DNA of 64,000 nucleotides from Chaetorhynchus papuensis (taxonomy: Eukaryota; Chordata; Aves; Passeriformes; Rhipiduridae). Position 1 is the first letter of the stretch, and every line of letters begins with the position of its first letter. The notes below the pieces were generated by a model. The model was not told the DNA's origin, did not search any database, and saw only the letters and a program-made list of their open reading frames with translations. Shown here in pieces: positions 23,701 through 36,797 of this stretch. Both the position numbers and the translations under genes were made by a program. The stretch lies in assembly GCA_013396525.1 (NCBI GenBank), contig VWYX01000205.1:503501-567500 (forward strand), written 5' to 3'.

Positions 23701-24903
23701 CACAGGGTTTTTAAAAATAAAACTCAAAGCGGGTTTGGCACAACGAGTAAATCACAAGCAACCGTCTCCCTACAGTGCCCCGCTGCATGAAACTCCTTCC
23801 TGAGATAAAGCAGTGCCATAGCTAGCCAAACACTAAAGCAGTGCCAGCTCTTGCTGCATAGTGCACCTTACTTCAAGCTGTTAGAGCTAGCACCTCTTCG
23901 GAGAATTGCAGTATCTCACCTTACACTGCACCACCAGGTTCTACAGTGCCTGATACCACTCTCATCATGCTTATTGTGCATCTTTTTTCCCTGCTCTCAA
24001 GTCTCCACTGCAGTGCAAACTCCGTGGTGAACCTTAAAATTCAATTCCAATTATAGAACTTGATTTTCCCTTCATCCAAAATGTTTTGTTTCTAGATAGA
24101 CCTTCAAATTCTGCTCCAAAGTGTGTATTCTCTTCCTTTTCTCTTCCAAAAAAAAACCTGGATCAGATGATTTACAAATTTGTGTAAGGGTCTAGGGAAG
24201 CAGAAGACAGGAACAATATATATCCTCGCCACTTTTCTTAAAAATAACCACGCAGACAAAAAAAAAAATAAACTAAAATAGCATCATTCAGAAAGAAAAA
24301 ATGCCTCGAGGCTTGAAACTAAGCAGTGTGGCCCCAAAATACCAGTTTGATTTAGCTGGAAAAAAAGGGCAGCTGAAACGAAACGCAAACAATTCTGCAC
24401 CAGGTCTCCAGAGCATCCTTCCACAGCCACTGATCTGGCTCCCTTTCTGCAGGGAGGAGAAATCACACCCCCTTATTGACCTCCCTGTACACTCTCCCTG
24501 CCAGCCCTTTTAAGTTCATGGTCTGCTGTCCCTGGACTGCTGCTGGGCCAATTTGCATGAGGGAAGCTGTAAATGTCAGACCAAAACACTCACAGTGGTG
24601 TTCTCCCAAAGCAAATAAAGCCTAGGACCAGCAAGCAGAGAAAATTACGCCCACAAAGCAGTCATAAATCAGCCACAATCCAGACACATTGCAAGTTTTG
24701 TTGTCTCACAGGTATTTGGCAGATTCAAAGGCCTTTCTTTAGACAAAATCCAGTGTTTTCTTACTTCCCCACTGTGTAGTTAAAAACTGTATGGTACAAA
24801 GGGTGCTGTCAGCCTGATAACAGAGGACAAGGGACACCTCCCTCTTGAGGTGGAAAATACAAGGTTGCCCTTCCCACTCATGGTAGTAAAAGGCTGGAAA
24901 TTC
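23701..24903. other. Unique non-coding sequence
   Basis: No gene or interspersed repeat is recognised. A 12-bp direct repeat (AAAGCAGTGCCA) occurs twice near 23808-23843. A short A-rich run is present near 24256-24270. Confidence 0.45.
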
Positions 24904-24904
24904 C

Positions 24905-25010
24905 ACAAAGAATCACTTGGGTTGGAAAAGATCTTCAGGTTCGTTGAGATCCAGCACTGCTACACCACCACTAAACTGTTTTTCCAAGTGTCACGTACAC
25001 GTGTTTGAAA
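24905..25010 (-). mobile_element. CR1 LINE 3' fragment (short, old)
   Basis: Plus-strand words 'caaagaatcac', 'gggttggaaaagatcttcagg', 'gagatccagc' and 'caccaccactaaac' match the reverse complement of the CR1 3' end with several changes. It is about 100 bp long and badly worn. Confidence 0.75.
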
Positions 25011-26377
25011 TCTGAGGTCTCAGCCCTGTGCAGGTGCCTGTCACGCTCTCCAGAATGAAATGGGAGGTTGTTTGGAAGGCAACAGAGATGCTTCGGGATC
25101 TAAATTTGGTGGACTGAACTTGGGATGTGAGACATTTTGATGTGAAATTTCCAAGGAGTGGGGAATCCCTCCTGTCCCTAGGGATTAGCACCTAGTACCC
25201 CCCTCCCCAGCTAAAAACAATCATATTTTTCATGGAAATTAACCAAAACTTGTCTACATGTAGGTCCATTGCTGCTGAGGGACCAGCAGACTCTCCTGAC
25301 CAGATTCACAAATAAATAATTCCCACTGAAATTGTCAGAAACCACTTGGCCCCCACTACGACAGCAGAGCACACCATCTTTCTGTATTTCCTTCCCTCTC
25401 AGCTTATCCCAACACATTTTCAAAGACTGAAATTCTCTCTCTGTGGCTCAGATAATGGCAAATAAGATGGGAAAAACATATATCAACGTGCCCGGTCTCT
25501 CCAGGCCACGCACAGTCAGGCAGAAAGAAAGAAGGTGTTTAATACGACCCTGGCAAGGGTCAAAACTATCTTTGATAAATGATTCACTCGTCTGGTTCCT
25601 GGGAGTTGTTCTTCCAGATCAGTGATGTTCTGGGTGAGGTTTACAGTGGATATTTTTCCCTTCTCAGTGCAAGATCAGCCAGCTCTGGCAGACACAAGCT
25701 GTGATGGCTCCAGCAGCAGAGACAGAGCTAAAGAGGGGCATGCACTGCAAACCTCAGCCTGGTGGTCTCAGGAACAGGCTGGGACAGTGCAAGGACAAGC
25801 TGGAGTGGGGCAGGATGGGTCCACCCCATCCCTCACCAGAGGGAGGATTGGTTTCTCTCTATGCATCTGAGCAAGCCCAGAATGTTAAACAGCTTCTCTT
25901 CCCTCCCATTTCTTCATCAGTCTTTTTCCTCAAAAAACCCAATTCTCTTATCAGCCTTCCTTACATGGTTGTCCCAAGCTGTGTACCTAAGCTAAAAGCT
26001 CCTGAGAGCACATGAAGGCACAGGATTAGATTTCAGCAAGCAGCGAACTGAGATTGTGATCAAGATGCTCCACTTTGTGCAGTATGCAGTGCTGGATAAG
26101 TGATTTACACAAAACCGGTCCCAAACTACAGCACGTGTCACAGCTGTGCCATTTGGGTAATGCTGAACCATGCTCTCCTTTTATGGCCTTTCCCTCCAAA
26201 GTATTACGGTGCCCAAGCTGAAGAAACAACCCAGACCACAGGAAAGTGAATTTCAGGGTAACTGGATAGGAAAAGAAATAAAGAAGAGGGAAATACATGT
26301 GTGTGGCCTGGAAGCTGCTCACCAAACCTCCAACCTTTTTTCCAGTGTGCTGGAGGGTCCTAAATGTTTGTTCTCGG

Positions 26378-26448
26378 GAAAAAAAAACCAGCCAGCAAGC
26401 AACGACAAAAAAACCCCAAACAAAACAAAACAAAAAAACCAACAGGCA
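26378..26448 (+). repeat. A-rich (AAAC)n low-complexity tract
   Basis: An A-rich run broken by single C residues, of the kind common in bird genomes. Its imperfect (AAAAC) period suggests slippage. Confidence 0.85.
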
Positions 26449-27434
26449 AAGCCACAGAGCAATGAATCCATTCCACTTTTCCCAAAACTTCCCAGCTTAT
26501 ATATTTTGGCACAAACCCCTTTCACGGAGCTACCGAGCTGCCTTCAGCAACCTTCTGACAACTCTAGAGACATTCAGCTGCACCAGGGCTCCTCCAGCAC
26601 GAGAGCCTCTGCCAAGGAAAAATAATTTCCTCATGTCCTTCCTCTCCCTCACTGTCACATTCCAAGCAACCAGGAGCTTGGCCCAGAAGATGTTGCTGTG
26701 AGGAAGGAGCTCAGGCAATACAAGACTGATTCAGCAGCTTGGCACCTCGCACAGAAGCACTGGGCAAACATGACCTGTATTTGTTGGGAGAGAGGAGACT
26801 CGGAGGTGACCAAGGTACAACGTAACTCTAAAGAGAATTCATGAGATGATACGAAAATATTTAGGGCTATGTCAAATGTGGGAAGCAGGTGGCATAAATG
26901 AAAAAGCTCGGGAAAGGTCAAGCCTTGGAGGAACTGAGCAAGGATCTCTTCGTGCAGGGATGAACTGATCTGAAACATACTCTTGCCAGAGGCAGCAGGG
27001 AAGAAAAATCAAGTAAATAGTTTTGAAGGGATTGGAGGATGGAATTCATCTCATTTTAAGCATCAAAAAATGAGGGGTGTAACCTGGGCCTGTCATCCAG
27101 GCTCCCTCAACAGCAGAGAGAGAGAAAGACACTTTAGAGGGCAAGTAATCCTGGCTACCCGTGAAAGTGCCTGTTAGCATGGCTCCAGGAGCTGGCTCAG
27201 AGATGGGCTGAGGAAAATCCCAACCTTAATCACTGCAGAGCTCCTGAGAAGGTGACAAACATTTGCCAACATGAATTTAATGAGGTGTCTCCTTGGAGTG
27301 GCACCCCACCAAGTTTTAACAGAGACTATGTGGATATGAGGCTGGCCAGGTGCCAGCTTCAGCTAACCAGCAAAACTCAGCAAAAACAAAACAAAATGGT
27401 CTTTACTAGCCTTTAAATACCTGGGGGTTTTATT

Positions 27435-27450
27435 AAAAAAAAAAAAAAAA
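27435..27450 (+). repeat. Poly-A run (16 A)
   Basis: Sixteen adenines in a row, preceded by TATT. No retrotransposon body adjoins it that I can recognise. Confidence 0.9.
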
Positions 27451-28154
27451 GGATAAAAAAAGATGGAAAAATACAAGGAAAGTTGATGAATGCTAATGCA
27501 ATAAATGAAGAAAATATATTATCTTCGATTCCTCTTTGCCTGGATCTATAGTAATTTCAGAAGGAGATCGGGTTATGAGATAAATTTCATTTATTCCTAA
27601 TAAAAGAAGAATGCTACATTTTTTTGACAAGTGTTCTTCAATATGCCACCTGGGTAGTTCTAGTAACGTGTAATAAAAATGAAATATGATAGGATTTCCA
27701 AGAAGATCCCAGCAGTTAACAAGGGAAACGATTTCACAGCTCTTCCTTAGGAGGCACCCAGATTTCCCAGGGATAACAAGAAAGCTTTAATCAGTCCCTT
27801 TGCAAGGTGTGTAGGGGAGGTTTTCACAGGATGTGGCTTTATACCTGTCCTAGTTGTAACTGTTACTCAAGACGCAGCAAAGTAAAATCAGAGCTCTTGG
27901 CTGGATGAAAGCCAACTGCCTGTACAGCTGAGCAGCAGTGGGAAGGGCTGGAGATGGGGATCACAGGAGGAAAGACAGGGTGGGTTGCATTAGGAGCACC
28001 ACAAGCTCAGCAGTTGCCATTGTCCCGGGCCTAATTCTTATTTTGCCTACACAGAAAAACTTGGGTTTAGCTCTCCTTGACCCATGGGCTGAGCCTGCTC
28101 ATAGAACCACACTGTTCCAAAGGCAGCCTGGTCTTGCACAGACCAAATTCCCTG

Positions 28155-28181
28155 TGGATTCCCATGGATTCCCATGGATTT
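28155..28181 (+). repeat. 10-bp tandem repeat
   Basis: TGGATTCCCA is repeated 2.7 times head to tail. Confidence 0.9.
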
Positions 28182-30870
28182 ACATTTGTACAGTGCCTTT
28201 ACTGGATGCCATGAAAGCTGGCTGTGAAGAAGGAACGTACTTGAGATGCTTAACCAAAGCATCCTTTTAATGTTTTGACTCTATACATTAAGGCATCAAG
28301 TGAATAAAATGCATCAGATCTGCTATTTCTTCTCCTGGGCCAGCTTCTGTTGGCTTCTGCATTTTGTGTGAGTTTCTCCTTGCTTTTCAAACACATTTCC
28401 CCCATCCCAGCAGCTGCTCCACCACTAAACCCCCAGCACAACGAGACTGCAAAGGAGCCACGGGGAGCCTCTCTTTGCTGTTGTCTGCAGCCAACAGAAC
28501 AGGGATGCTGTAGAAAGTGGCAGTGACTATGCAATGCCTAAATCATGGGGACAATACTGCCTCCCTTTCACAGATCCCATATATCACCATGACTCAGTGC
28601 AGGTCTCCCAGTGGGGACTAATTCCAACTTTTAATGCGCTTTCCGTCTGATTCCTTCTGACAACAGATGGGTCGCTGTCCTGAGATATTGCATTTTCAAA
28701 ACGATGTATTAAGAACCTCTGTGTTTCAGAACAATTTGGTTTGGGGACCCACTACTAATCCCATTTCAGTGGTCTGAGTTGTGCATTTTACCACTGACAA
28801 GACAAAACCCCTTCAGTCCAATGGCCATCATCTCTTCCCTTCTCCTCCACTTTTTCTGGTTGTTTCACCCATTTTCCTGGATGTGATAAATCATGTAAAT
28901 TTAATTTGGAGATTATACCCCTGGCTTTAGAGGCAGACAAGGTTAGCTCTCTGCTTGCAGCCTGTAGCCCACTAATCTTATAAAAGTCCTCCATTCCCAC
29001 TTGGCTGGAACTGCTCTTGGGGAGTGGAGGGAGAGCAATATCTATCCTGTAAAGTGTTTTGGATTTTTGTTGGACACTTGCAGATGGCATCCTGGCCACT
29101 GTCCAAGCTCATGCTGCTGCATAAGGATAAATCCTGAAGGTTTCCACAAGCCCACTGTATTACAAGCTTCATCTCAGCAGTGTGAACCTGGTGCTACCAT
29201 TTCCAAACCCTTCCCAGTCTCTCCAATCAGTTATAAATTTCTTTCAGCTCCACTTTTCCAAAGACTGAGCAGCTCCTAAGTCCATAGCACTTCCTCCTTG
29301 TGCACGTTTGCTCCCTCCTTTCTGTATGACTGGAGGCCAACACTCCCCCTAAAGAACAATCAGATCTGCAGAGGACATGCAAGAAATAGGGGAATTTCTG
29401 ATATCTACAAAAAGCATCTTTCCTTGCCTTTAAGGAGGTTTTGGCCCCAGGCTGAGGGTTACAAGCACTGACCGAGTACATTATCCATGCAATCTTTCCT
29501 TCATCTATAAATTCCCTTTCTAAGGAAACATGTAGCACCAGCAGGGGATTCAGATCAGTTTTTTCATGGGCATCCCGGGCGGTTGTCTTTCATCTCCTTT
29601 CCTAATATTTCTGTTAGGCTTGGATAGTTTTTATTGGCTTTTTTCTCTTTGCTCTTTCTCACGCCTGAGCAGTTCTTGGCTTCGGCAAGGCACAGAAACA
29701 GCAGTTTCATGACATGCATTTTTTAATGTATCAAAACATGTTCTTTTGATCCATTTTTTAAAAAGCAAACTCTGCCCAGCAAAGGTTAATAAGTTTCCCA
29801 CATCAGCTGGATGTAAGAGAGGTCCAGATCTTGCTGAGAATCAAAAATCTCATCTTCAGAAGCCTGTGGGGCAAAACCAGAACCTTCTCAGATATCGCCT
29901 AAGCCACAAGAAATTGCTGGACCCTCTAAGAGCTGGCCCAGAGTGTTCTTTAGTGCTGACTGTTTGGCACATCTGAGAGAAGTTTCTATGAAGTTATGAC
30001 AGTTGTAGCAGCTGCCCAGAGAATTCACATTAGCAGGTTTCTGTAGCTTTCAGTATCACACACACAGGGAACACGCTGGAAGCAAAACAGACCTCAGACA
30101 ACAAGCACATCACACTCTCCTTGTGCAGCAACTCGGTATTTGCACATCCAGCACCAAAGAGAAATTGTGTCCGGTCCAAAGGCTGTGTTCTCTTTGCTGG
30201 GTGATCCTTATGAAAAACTCAAGGTAGGGAAGGAGCAGCATTTCAGCCAGCACTGACCCCCCAGGATCCTCCAGGTACCGTGGCAGTGCCCACTGCAGCT
30301 CTGCCAGGGCAGCTGAGGTGATTTGCAAGCAAATGGCACGTTCTCTTTGGCCTTTCACACAAACCAAGTCATGTCCCCAATGATTTTTATCAAGTTCTTT
30401 AGAGCTTTAGTCCACACTGAAGTTAGGCATCTCAGCTTGTTTCAAACTTTACAGACAAGGAGCTAAAAATTCTTTTATTTTACTCCTTTCCCTTCAATTC
30501 AATGAAGAAAATGTTGAATGTATGAAAAACATTTTGTTTTACTACTCCCAAAGTGGATTTCCCTGGGATATACTTATCTACTTTCAGAGGTATTACGACT
30601 TCTTAAAGAAGTATTTGAATGTGAAAAAAAGGAGACTTACCAGACAGGACTGGAGGGAGCATCCCACGGATGGCAGAAGGCTGGGATTGGAGGCAGTGGA
30701 TAATTTTGCAAATTTTGCACTTTTGTAGATGGCAGAGGAGCAGAAGAGGAGTAGAGGGCCTGGAAAGCAAGAGGAGGACATTTTCATTTCAATTACCACA
30801 CAGCAGATAGGAACTGGACACATAATATTAAGCTTAGTCAGGGTTTTAAACCAAGCCCAGAACACCAATT

Positions 30871-30900
30871 TAGAACCATAGAATTGTCCATGTAGGAAAA
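30871..30900 (-). mobile_element. CR1 LINE, 3' piece split by an LTR
   Basis: TAGAACCATAGAATT followed by a worn 'aggaaaa' is the reverse complement of a CR1 tail. It continues at 31271 after the inserted LTR, which shows the CR1 was here first. Confidence 0.8.
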
Positions 30901-31270
30901 TGTCACTGTTGTACCGCGGCCAGAGAAATACAACATGAAGTCCAGGTTCAGAAGGAATAGAAAGGCCAAGTTTATTAATTAATTACTGACAGGCTTATAT
31001 ACCTTGGTTTGCAAAGATGGCATAAGATCATTGGTCATTGATCATCTGCCTCCCCTACAGATTGGCTAAAACCCACAACACCCATTCCAAAATATTTTTC
31101 CAGTCAATATCTTAACAATGCTACATAACAACTTGCACCTGCAGGATAAAGGGATTGGTTTCAAAAACCCTAGTACTGTTTTTCATAGCTTCTGTGAGAA
31201 AAGCAGAGCTCTCACAGAATGCTGCAGAAAGCTGAAAAATTTCTCTGCTCAAAGCTTTTCAGTGTCCACA
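30901..31270 (-). mobile_element. Solo LTR, family D, copy 2, nested in CR1
   Basis: A 370-bp LTR on the minus strand, flanked by a perfect 6-bp duplication, GGAAAA (30895-30900 and 31271-31276). On the plus strand it starts TGTCACTGTTGTA and ends AGTGTCCACA. A TATA-like word (TATATAAG on the minus strand) lies near 30990-30997 and AATAAA near 30971. The CR1 sequence resumes exactly at the duplication, which fixes the boundary. It is related to the copy at 4993-5360 but clearly diverged. No internal retroviral sequence is present. Confidence 0.9.
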
Positions 31271-31420
31271 GGAAAAGACCTTTAATATCATGAAGCCCAA
31301 CTGGTAACCCAGTATTGCCAAGTCCACCACTGAAACATCTCCCTAAGCATCACATCTACATGTCTTTTAAACACCTCCAAGGATGGTGACTCCACCACTT
31401 CCTTGAACAGCCAGTGCATC
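31271..31420 (-). mobile_element. CR1 LINE, continuation after LTR
   Basis: Plus-strand 'ggaaaagacctttaatatca', 'gaagcccaac', 'cttttaaacacctccaagga' and 'tggtgactccaccactt' are the CR1 reverse complement. Together with 30871-30900 it forms one 5'-truncated copy. Confidence 0.92.
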
Positions 31421-32797
31421 ACAAAGACAGCTCCTGGCATCTTCTCACTGCACAGGGCACAGCACCACTGATCCAGATGCTCCCTGAACTAGGCTAATCC
31501 CAGATTTGTTTCAGAAAAGTTTTATGGATGTTGCAGTTCATTTATTAACATGGGAAGGATGATGCAAAAACCCCAAAGCCAACAGAGGCTGGACAGACAG
31601 CGGTGCATGACCAGCCAAGCTTGCCAAGAAATCAACACGACAATTTTTAGCACAGCCCATCACAATTTTTCATGGTAACGATCAGAAATAAGTCGGTTTT
31701 ACAGTAGAATTGTTCTCAGCTTCTGCTCTCTCAGAGCAGCTGATGTCTCACAGAATCCTTTGGAAAACCACTCAGCCTTGCAGCTATCACTGCTTTTTCC
31801 ATCTTCCACACCTCTCCCTTTTTTCCAGGAAGGGAAGTAACTGAGTCAAGTTGTGTTCTTTTCCCTTGACTTCACACTCAGTTCCCCAGCAGCTGCAGAC
31901 AGTTGTCACCCATGAGGGAAGCTGAGCGACAGCTGGAAAGTGGCAGCAAACTGGAAGGACAGGGTTAGGAAAGCCCTGGGCTCAAGGAGGGCTCCAGAAT
32001 TCTCTCATGATGCCACTGTTGTTGTACAAGGAAAACAACGTCTCTTTTCCTAACACTGAGTCTTTTTGTTGACTTCAGTGTCAATAGAAGCAGAGAAATG
32101 TTTAGAATCAAACCAAACCGGCCTTGCTGCAAAACCTTGTGTTTTTTAATACAGAGAAAAAATCAAAGGAAAAATCTTTACAAAGAAAACATCAGAAAAA
32201 TGTGAAACCATCCTTTACAAAAATATTGAAAAGAAGAAAATTAATCACATTAAACATCAAAAATGCTTTTAGATCCCTCACAGAGAGGCTACCATGACCT
32301 CAGCTCTGAAGATATCCACAAAGCAAAGTTAATGTTATCCAGCCACACTGGATTCCAAAGGATGCTTGCACAGGATGATACAGAAGGAGGGGGAACAACA
32401 TAAGCAAAAAAGAAATTCCTTGCCTAAAAGCCTCTCCATTTAAAAATATCATCTTAAACTAACCTATATTAATTTTTGAAGTGGAATTTTAAACAGGTAA
32501 CTTTAAAAATCTGGCATAAGTCTGCCTCTTTCCAGTTCAACATTTAGAGACTTTCACCTATGGAAAAGTTCTATTTTGAGGAGCAGCTCTGACAGCAATG
32601 AGGCTGAATAAGGATAAATTCAAATTAGTCAGAAAAGCATCATGCTTAGATGAGGAAAAGGTCCTCCCAGGAGGTGGTGTTTAACAGCCTCTGCGATTGC
32701 TGCAGGAAGGACACTGTTTTGCATCGTTCTTTATAGGAAAGTCAATAGCCTGGAGAAAGATAGATTATTGTTCGTGACATCTAGAAGAGATTTTATT

Positions 32798-32812
32798 AAA
32801 AAAAAAAAAAAA
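32798..32812 (+). repeat. Poly-A run (15 A)
   Basis: Fifteen adenines in a row after TTTTATT. Confidence 0.9.
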
Positions 32813-35800
32813 GTGTCATATTCACAGGGCGTTTGAGGGTAAGCTGATGGTTTAATTTCCCCTCTAGCTCATTTCCAATTTTGGGGAAAGCTGGTTAGAG
32901 AACAGAGTTGTCCATGTGAATGCATGAAAGTCACAGAGCAAAGGAAAGGGAGTAGCAGCTCCCCCACACCGTGGCTTGAAACCACTCAGCCTTCCAAAAA
33001 ACAGCCTCAGCCAGAACCCTGCACACAGCCATGGCTTGTCCACTGATGGGAACAGGGCCTGCTTTAGGGCAAAGCCCTCAGAAGTCAGGATCATTTTATA
33101 ATTGTGTGCTGAATGCTTCCCAGAAAGCAGTAGGTGAAGGTGTCAACCCTTCATGCTATTCATCCCTTCCCAAGAGCTCCCTGCGACCTTTAATTCCCCT
33201 ACAAAGAGGCACCAGAGGGTTGGTTTTGGTAATGACATGAACAACTCTCCCAGCACAGCAGTTCCTCCTGAGCCTCAAGCCCTCCTGGCATGAGGACTGG
33301 ATGCTCTGGACCAGGGGCAGGAAAGCACAAAGAGCCAGGTAGGGGCTCAGTACGACAGCAACGAGCAGGTGTTGGGTAAGGGAAGCCAGGAAAGCTACAT
33401 AAAGAAGAAATCACCTTCATTTTGATTGTATTTTTCACCCAAACTTGCTGAATTTAATTATTTGTCCCATTACAGGGTGCATTGTCCAGGTACAAGCTTC
33501 CTGGAGGAGAACTTGTACTGTTAAGATGCTCAACTCTATGTGAGGTTATTTAGAAGCCAGTAAAAATTGTCACCTCAATCTGTTTTGTATCCTAAACAAA
33601 AACACTGGTGTAAGGAAACAGTGCTTAAGGTGCCTGTAAATGTTTTATTCACAGGAAAAACAAATTGCTGTAGGAAATGAGGGACAAACACCCAGCTCAG
33701 AACTGTGATAATTCTTAAAGCTACTAATTAACTGAACACTCAAAAATACCCCTTTCTATAGTAGCTTCTGCCCTTATGAACAGACACAAATTGAACCCCA
33801 AAGTTTAATGAAGGAGAAAATTTTACATATTTTTATTGCGAGGGGTGCTGAGGCACGGAGCAGTGAAATGCTCACCATCTTATCTTGGTGTTCCCTTCCA
33901 CCCCCTTCCTTCCTCTCCAAAAAGCACGGTGAGGAGACAGGAAAACCCTTCCCAGGGAGGCTGTGCCTCTGGATCAGTGCAGAATCAGTGAGGCAGAGAT
34001 GTGATGCCTGGAGCACAACCAGGAGTCCCACAGGGGAGCACTGAAAGGGAGACAGATGCCAGCAGCTGTCACGGACAAAGCTCTACATATGAGAGCACAC
34101 AGAAAATCTGCACAGGGCAATAAATACGACACATTCTCTACACTGGAGCACTCTGGAGACTCAGTGTTTCAGGATGAACACGTCTTGTTTCTACTTTGCA
34201 TGTTGGATAGCTTGGGAACAGTTCTGAGGACACAATTACCTGAATCCTGACTCTTCTGTGAGACTCCGTGGGTGACATTTGCCTCCCAGCCAGGGCACTG
34301 CTTTGGAGTTGTTCTGCTTAAGCAGAGTAAGGAGCAAATATTTTCATTTAAATTACTGTATATTCTCCCCTCTGTGCCTGTGAGTCCTCACCTCCAGGTT
34401 CACTGACACACACCCGTGTTCCCTGGCAGCCCCCCAAAAGGGAATGCTGCGTCTGTGGCAGCAGCACCACGTCTCTGTGCAGGTAACAACTCTGCCTAAT
34501 TACTACACTATTAACTCCTGAGACAGAATAATCCCCGCAAACTGAATTTTCCTCCACTCCAGGAGGAATTCATTTGGCCTGGCCTTTTCCTAGCAAATAT
34601 TTAGCATCCCGTGTGCACATATTTAGAAAGAATTCCTCACAAATCGCTCAGCTGAAAGTGATTTCCCCCGAGGAGGGATGAGAGAACAAACACGTGCCAG
34701 CTGCGAGCCGCGCTGCTTACTGCGCTCCTGGAAGGCGCTCGGGTACCAGGGAGCTGTGAGCAGCAGAGGAGCCGAGGTGGGACACAATTACCCATCTGCA
34801 TTAAATTAATTCTCACTCTGCTTTCCTATCAGGTTCACTGCTGCAAAAACAGAAGGGATGAGGTTCCGTGGAGGTGGTTTACAAGGTGAGAGAGGATGGC
34901 AGAACGAGGTAAAGAGAAGTGCTAACACCAGTTTTGTTGTTTAATATTCATCTTTGCTCGATTTCAAAACTTTTGCATAGCAGTGGCTTCGTACGAGAAT
35001 TTCTGGTTATGGCTGTGAAAATATTACTGCTCCTTTTTTATATCTACTTTGTGAGAGTTTAGCTGGTCTCAGACAACACTGGCTGCAATCTTTTCATCTC
35101 AACAGATCTGCTGTGGGAAAGCTATTGGCACAAAACGGATTTTTGTGCTTCAGTAATATTGTATCAATTTAAATGAAAAAATGCTGGATCTTTTTGGAAT
35201 TGTACTTCTGGATTTTTTTTTTTCATTTTATCTTGGAATGCTGACAGTTCTCTCATATTAGTTCCATTTTTCTACTTTCACATGGACGTATTGCGAAATC
35301 AATCACAAATAAAATTTTTGCTGAAGATGATGATTTGGGACAAGTCACTATGTTGGATTAAAATATTGGTTTATTGTAAATCAAAATTACAATGAAACCA
35401 TTTCAGAATTGGAAATAGCATGGATTAATATAGAAATAGTAAGAAAACCTTGTTTAAAAAAAAAATTGAAATTCCAAAATGACTTATTTACTACAAGAAA
35501 GAATTTCAGAAATTATTTCATAGGAGCACAGGGAAAAATAATGAAATGTCAACACTCTCCATGAAAACGACATACTGAAATCATCCATCTCTCCCCTAAT
35601 GCATGATAACAAGGGAGGAGAGATGCACGTTAGGGCACTGGCCTGGAATATAGAACATTTCTGTTCAAATTCCCAAATGGACAGAGATTTCTGGTTAGAC
35701 TGTGGTCTTTTCTTTGTCTCAGTCACCCAAGTGGTGAAATGCAGTAAAAAAGCACCCCATCTATTCCCTGACACAGTTACTATGATAATAAGGTGGCATA

Positions 35801-36781
35801 TAAATTCCTTGGACTTAAGCCAGCTCCTTCTAGCCACTCTCACCTGCTCCCAACGGCAAAATGTTTACTGATAATAATTACGAGCTGAGATTACTGAAGC
35901 TGCCTGGGGGATTCGGATGCCCACGGGATCTGGCAGCTCTGAAGATCTCCGCCCATAGATTTTACTGAGACTCTGATTGATTTCTCCCACCACCCCAACA
36001 ACACTGCAAGTGCAGGCATGCAGAACAGCAGGGATATTTACAGAGATAACATCTTCATGTCAGCAAGGCAGGGAATCCCATTGGGCCAGAGGCTTTACAA
36101 GCAGCAGTAAATAAGAACATCCTGTCCAAAATAAGCTCTCTGTCGCAGCTCTGGCACACACCTTTGAGTAGGGACAATTCCCCAGCACCACTATGTGGAA
36201 AATTTGACATTTGAAAGCACTTGAAGAGTCACACAAATCCAAGAACCTGCTCACAGGACCTTCCTCTGCACTTGTGAAAGTAACATCTTCCTGCTCCTTT
36301 CCAGAAATCAAATCTCCATCAAAATTCTCCATGCAAAAATATCCCTTTCTAGGTTATCACCTTCCTAGTGCAGCATCTTCTCCTCCCCAACAACAGAATT
36401 GTTGATGTTGCTTTTGTAGCTGGTAAATAAATCAGCTGCTGTCAGGTCAGATAAGATTTTCTATCAGGTGGAGGTACAGAGTTTTCTAACAAAGAGCAGC
36501 AGTGTGGGAGAGGAAAGGACTCAGAGCACTCTTATTTGCTATATTTCTATTTATTTGCTGTATTTCTATTGAATTTCCTAGAATAAAGGTTTCCCTTAGG
36601 AACAAGGGAAAGATGCCCAGAGGTCAGGTAGAGGAAGTATTGCTATGCCTTGGGTTTTATTCTGACCCTTTAGTCCTCCTTCCCTAAACTCAGTGCCTAC
36701 AGACAGAGCAAAATTCCTCCCAGCAGCAGTGAAGGGAGGTGCTGATGGGGACCAGCAGCACATTCGCAGCTGAGACAGAGA

Positions 36782-36797
36782 TTTTTTTTTTTTTTTT
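36782..36797 (+). repeat. Poly-T run (16 T)
   Basis: Sixteen thymines in a row. No element body is recognised next to it. Confidence 0.9.

Larger units (their letters stand above)
25011..30870. other. Unique non-coding sequence
   Basis: Nearly 6 kb with no recognised gene. It holds an A-rich (AAAC)n-like tract (26378-26448), a run of 16 A (27435-27450) and a 10-bp tandem repeat near 28155-28181. The longest frames are 151 codons at 26170-26625 (running through the A-rich tract) and its neighbours, none of which I recognise. Confidence 0.5.

Noticed and set aside
26378..26448. (AAAC)n tract as a retrotransposon tail
   Set aside because: No element body lies next to it and CR1 does not end in poly-A, so simple low-complexity sequence is the safer call.
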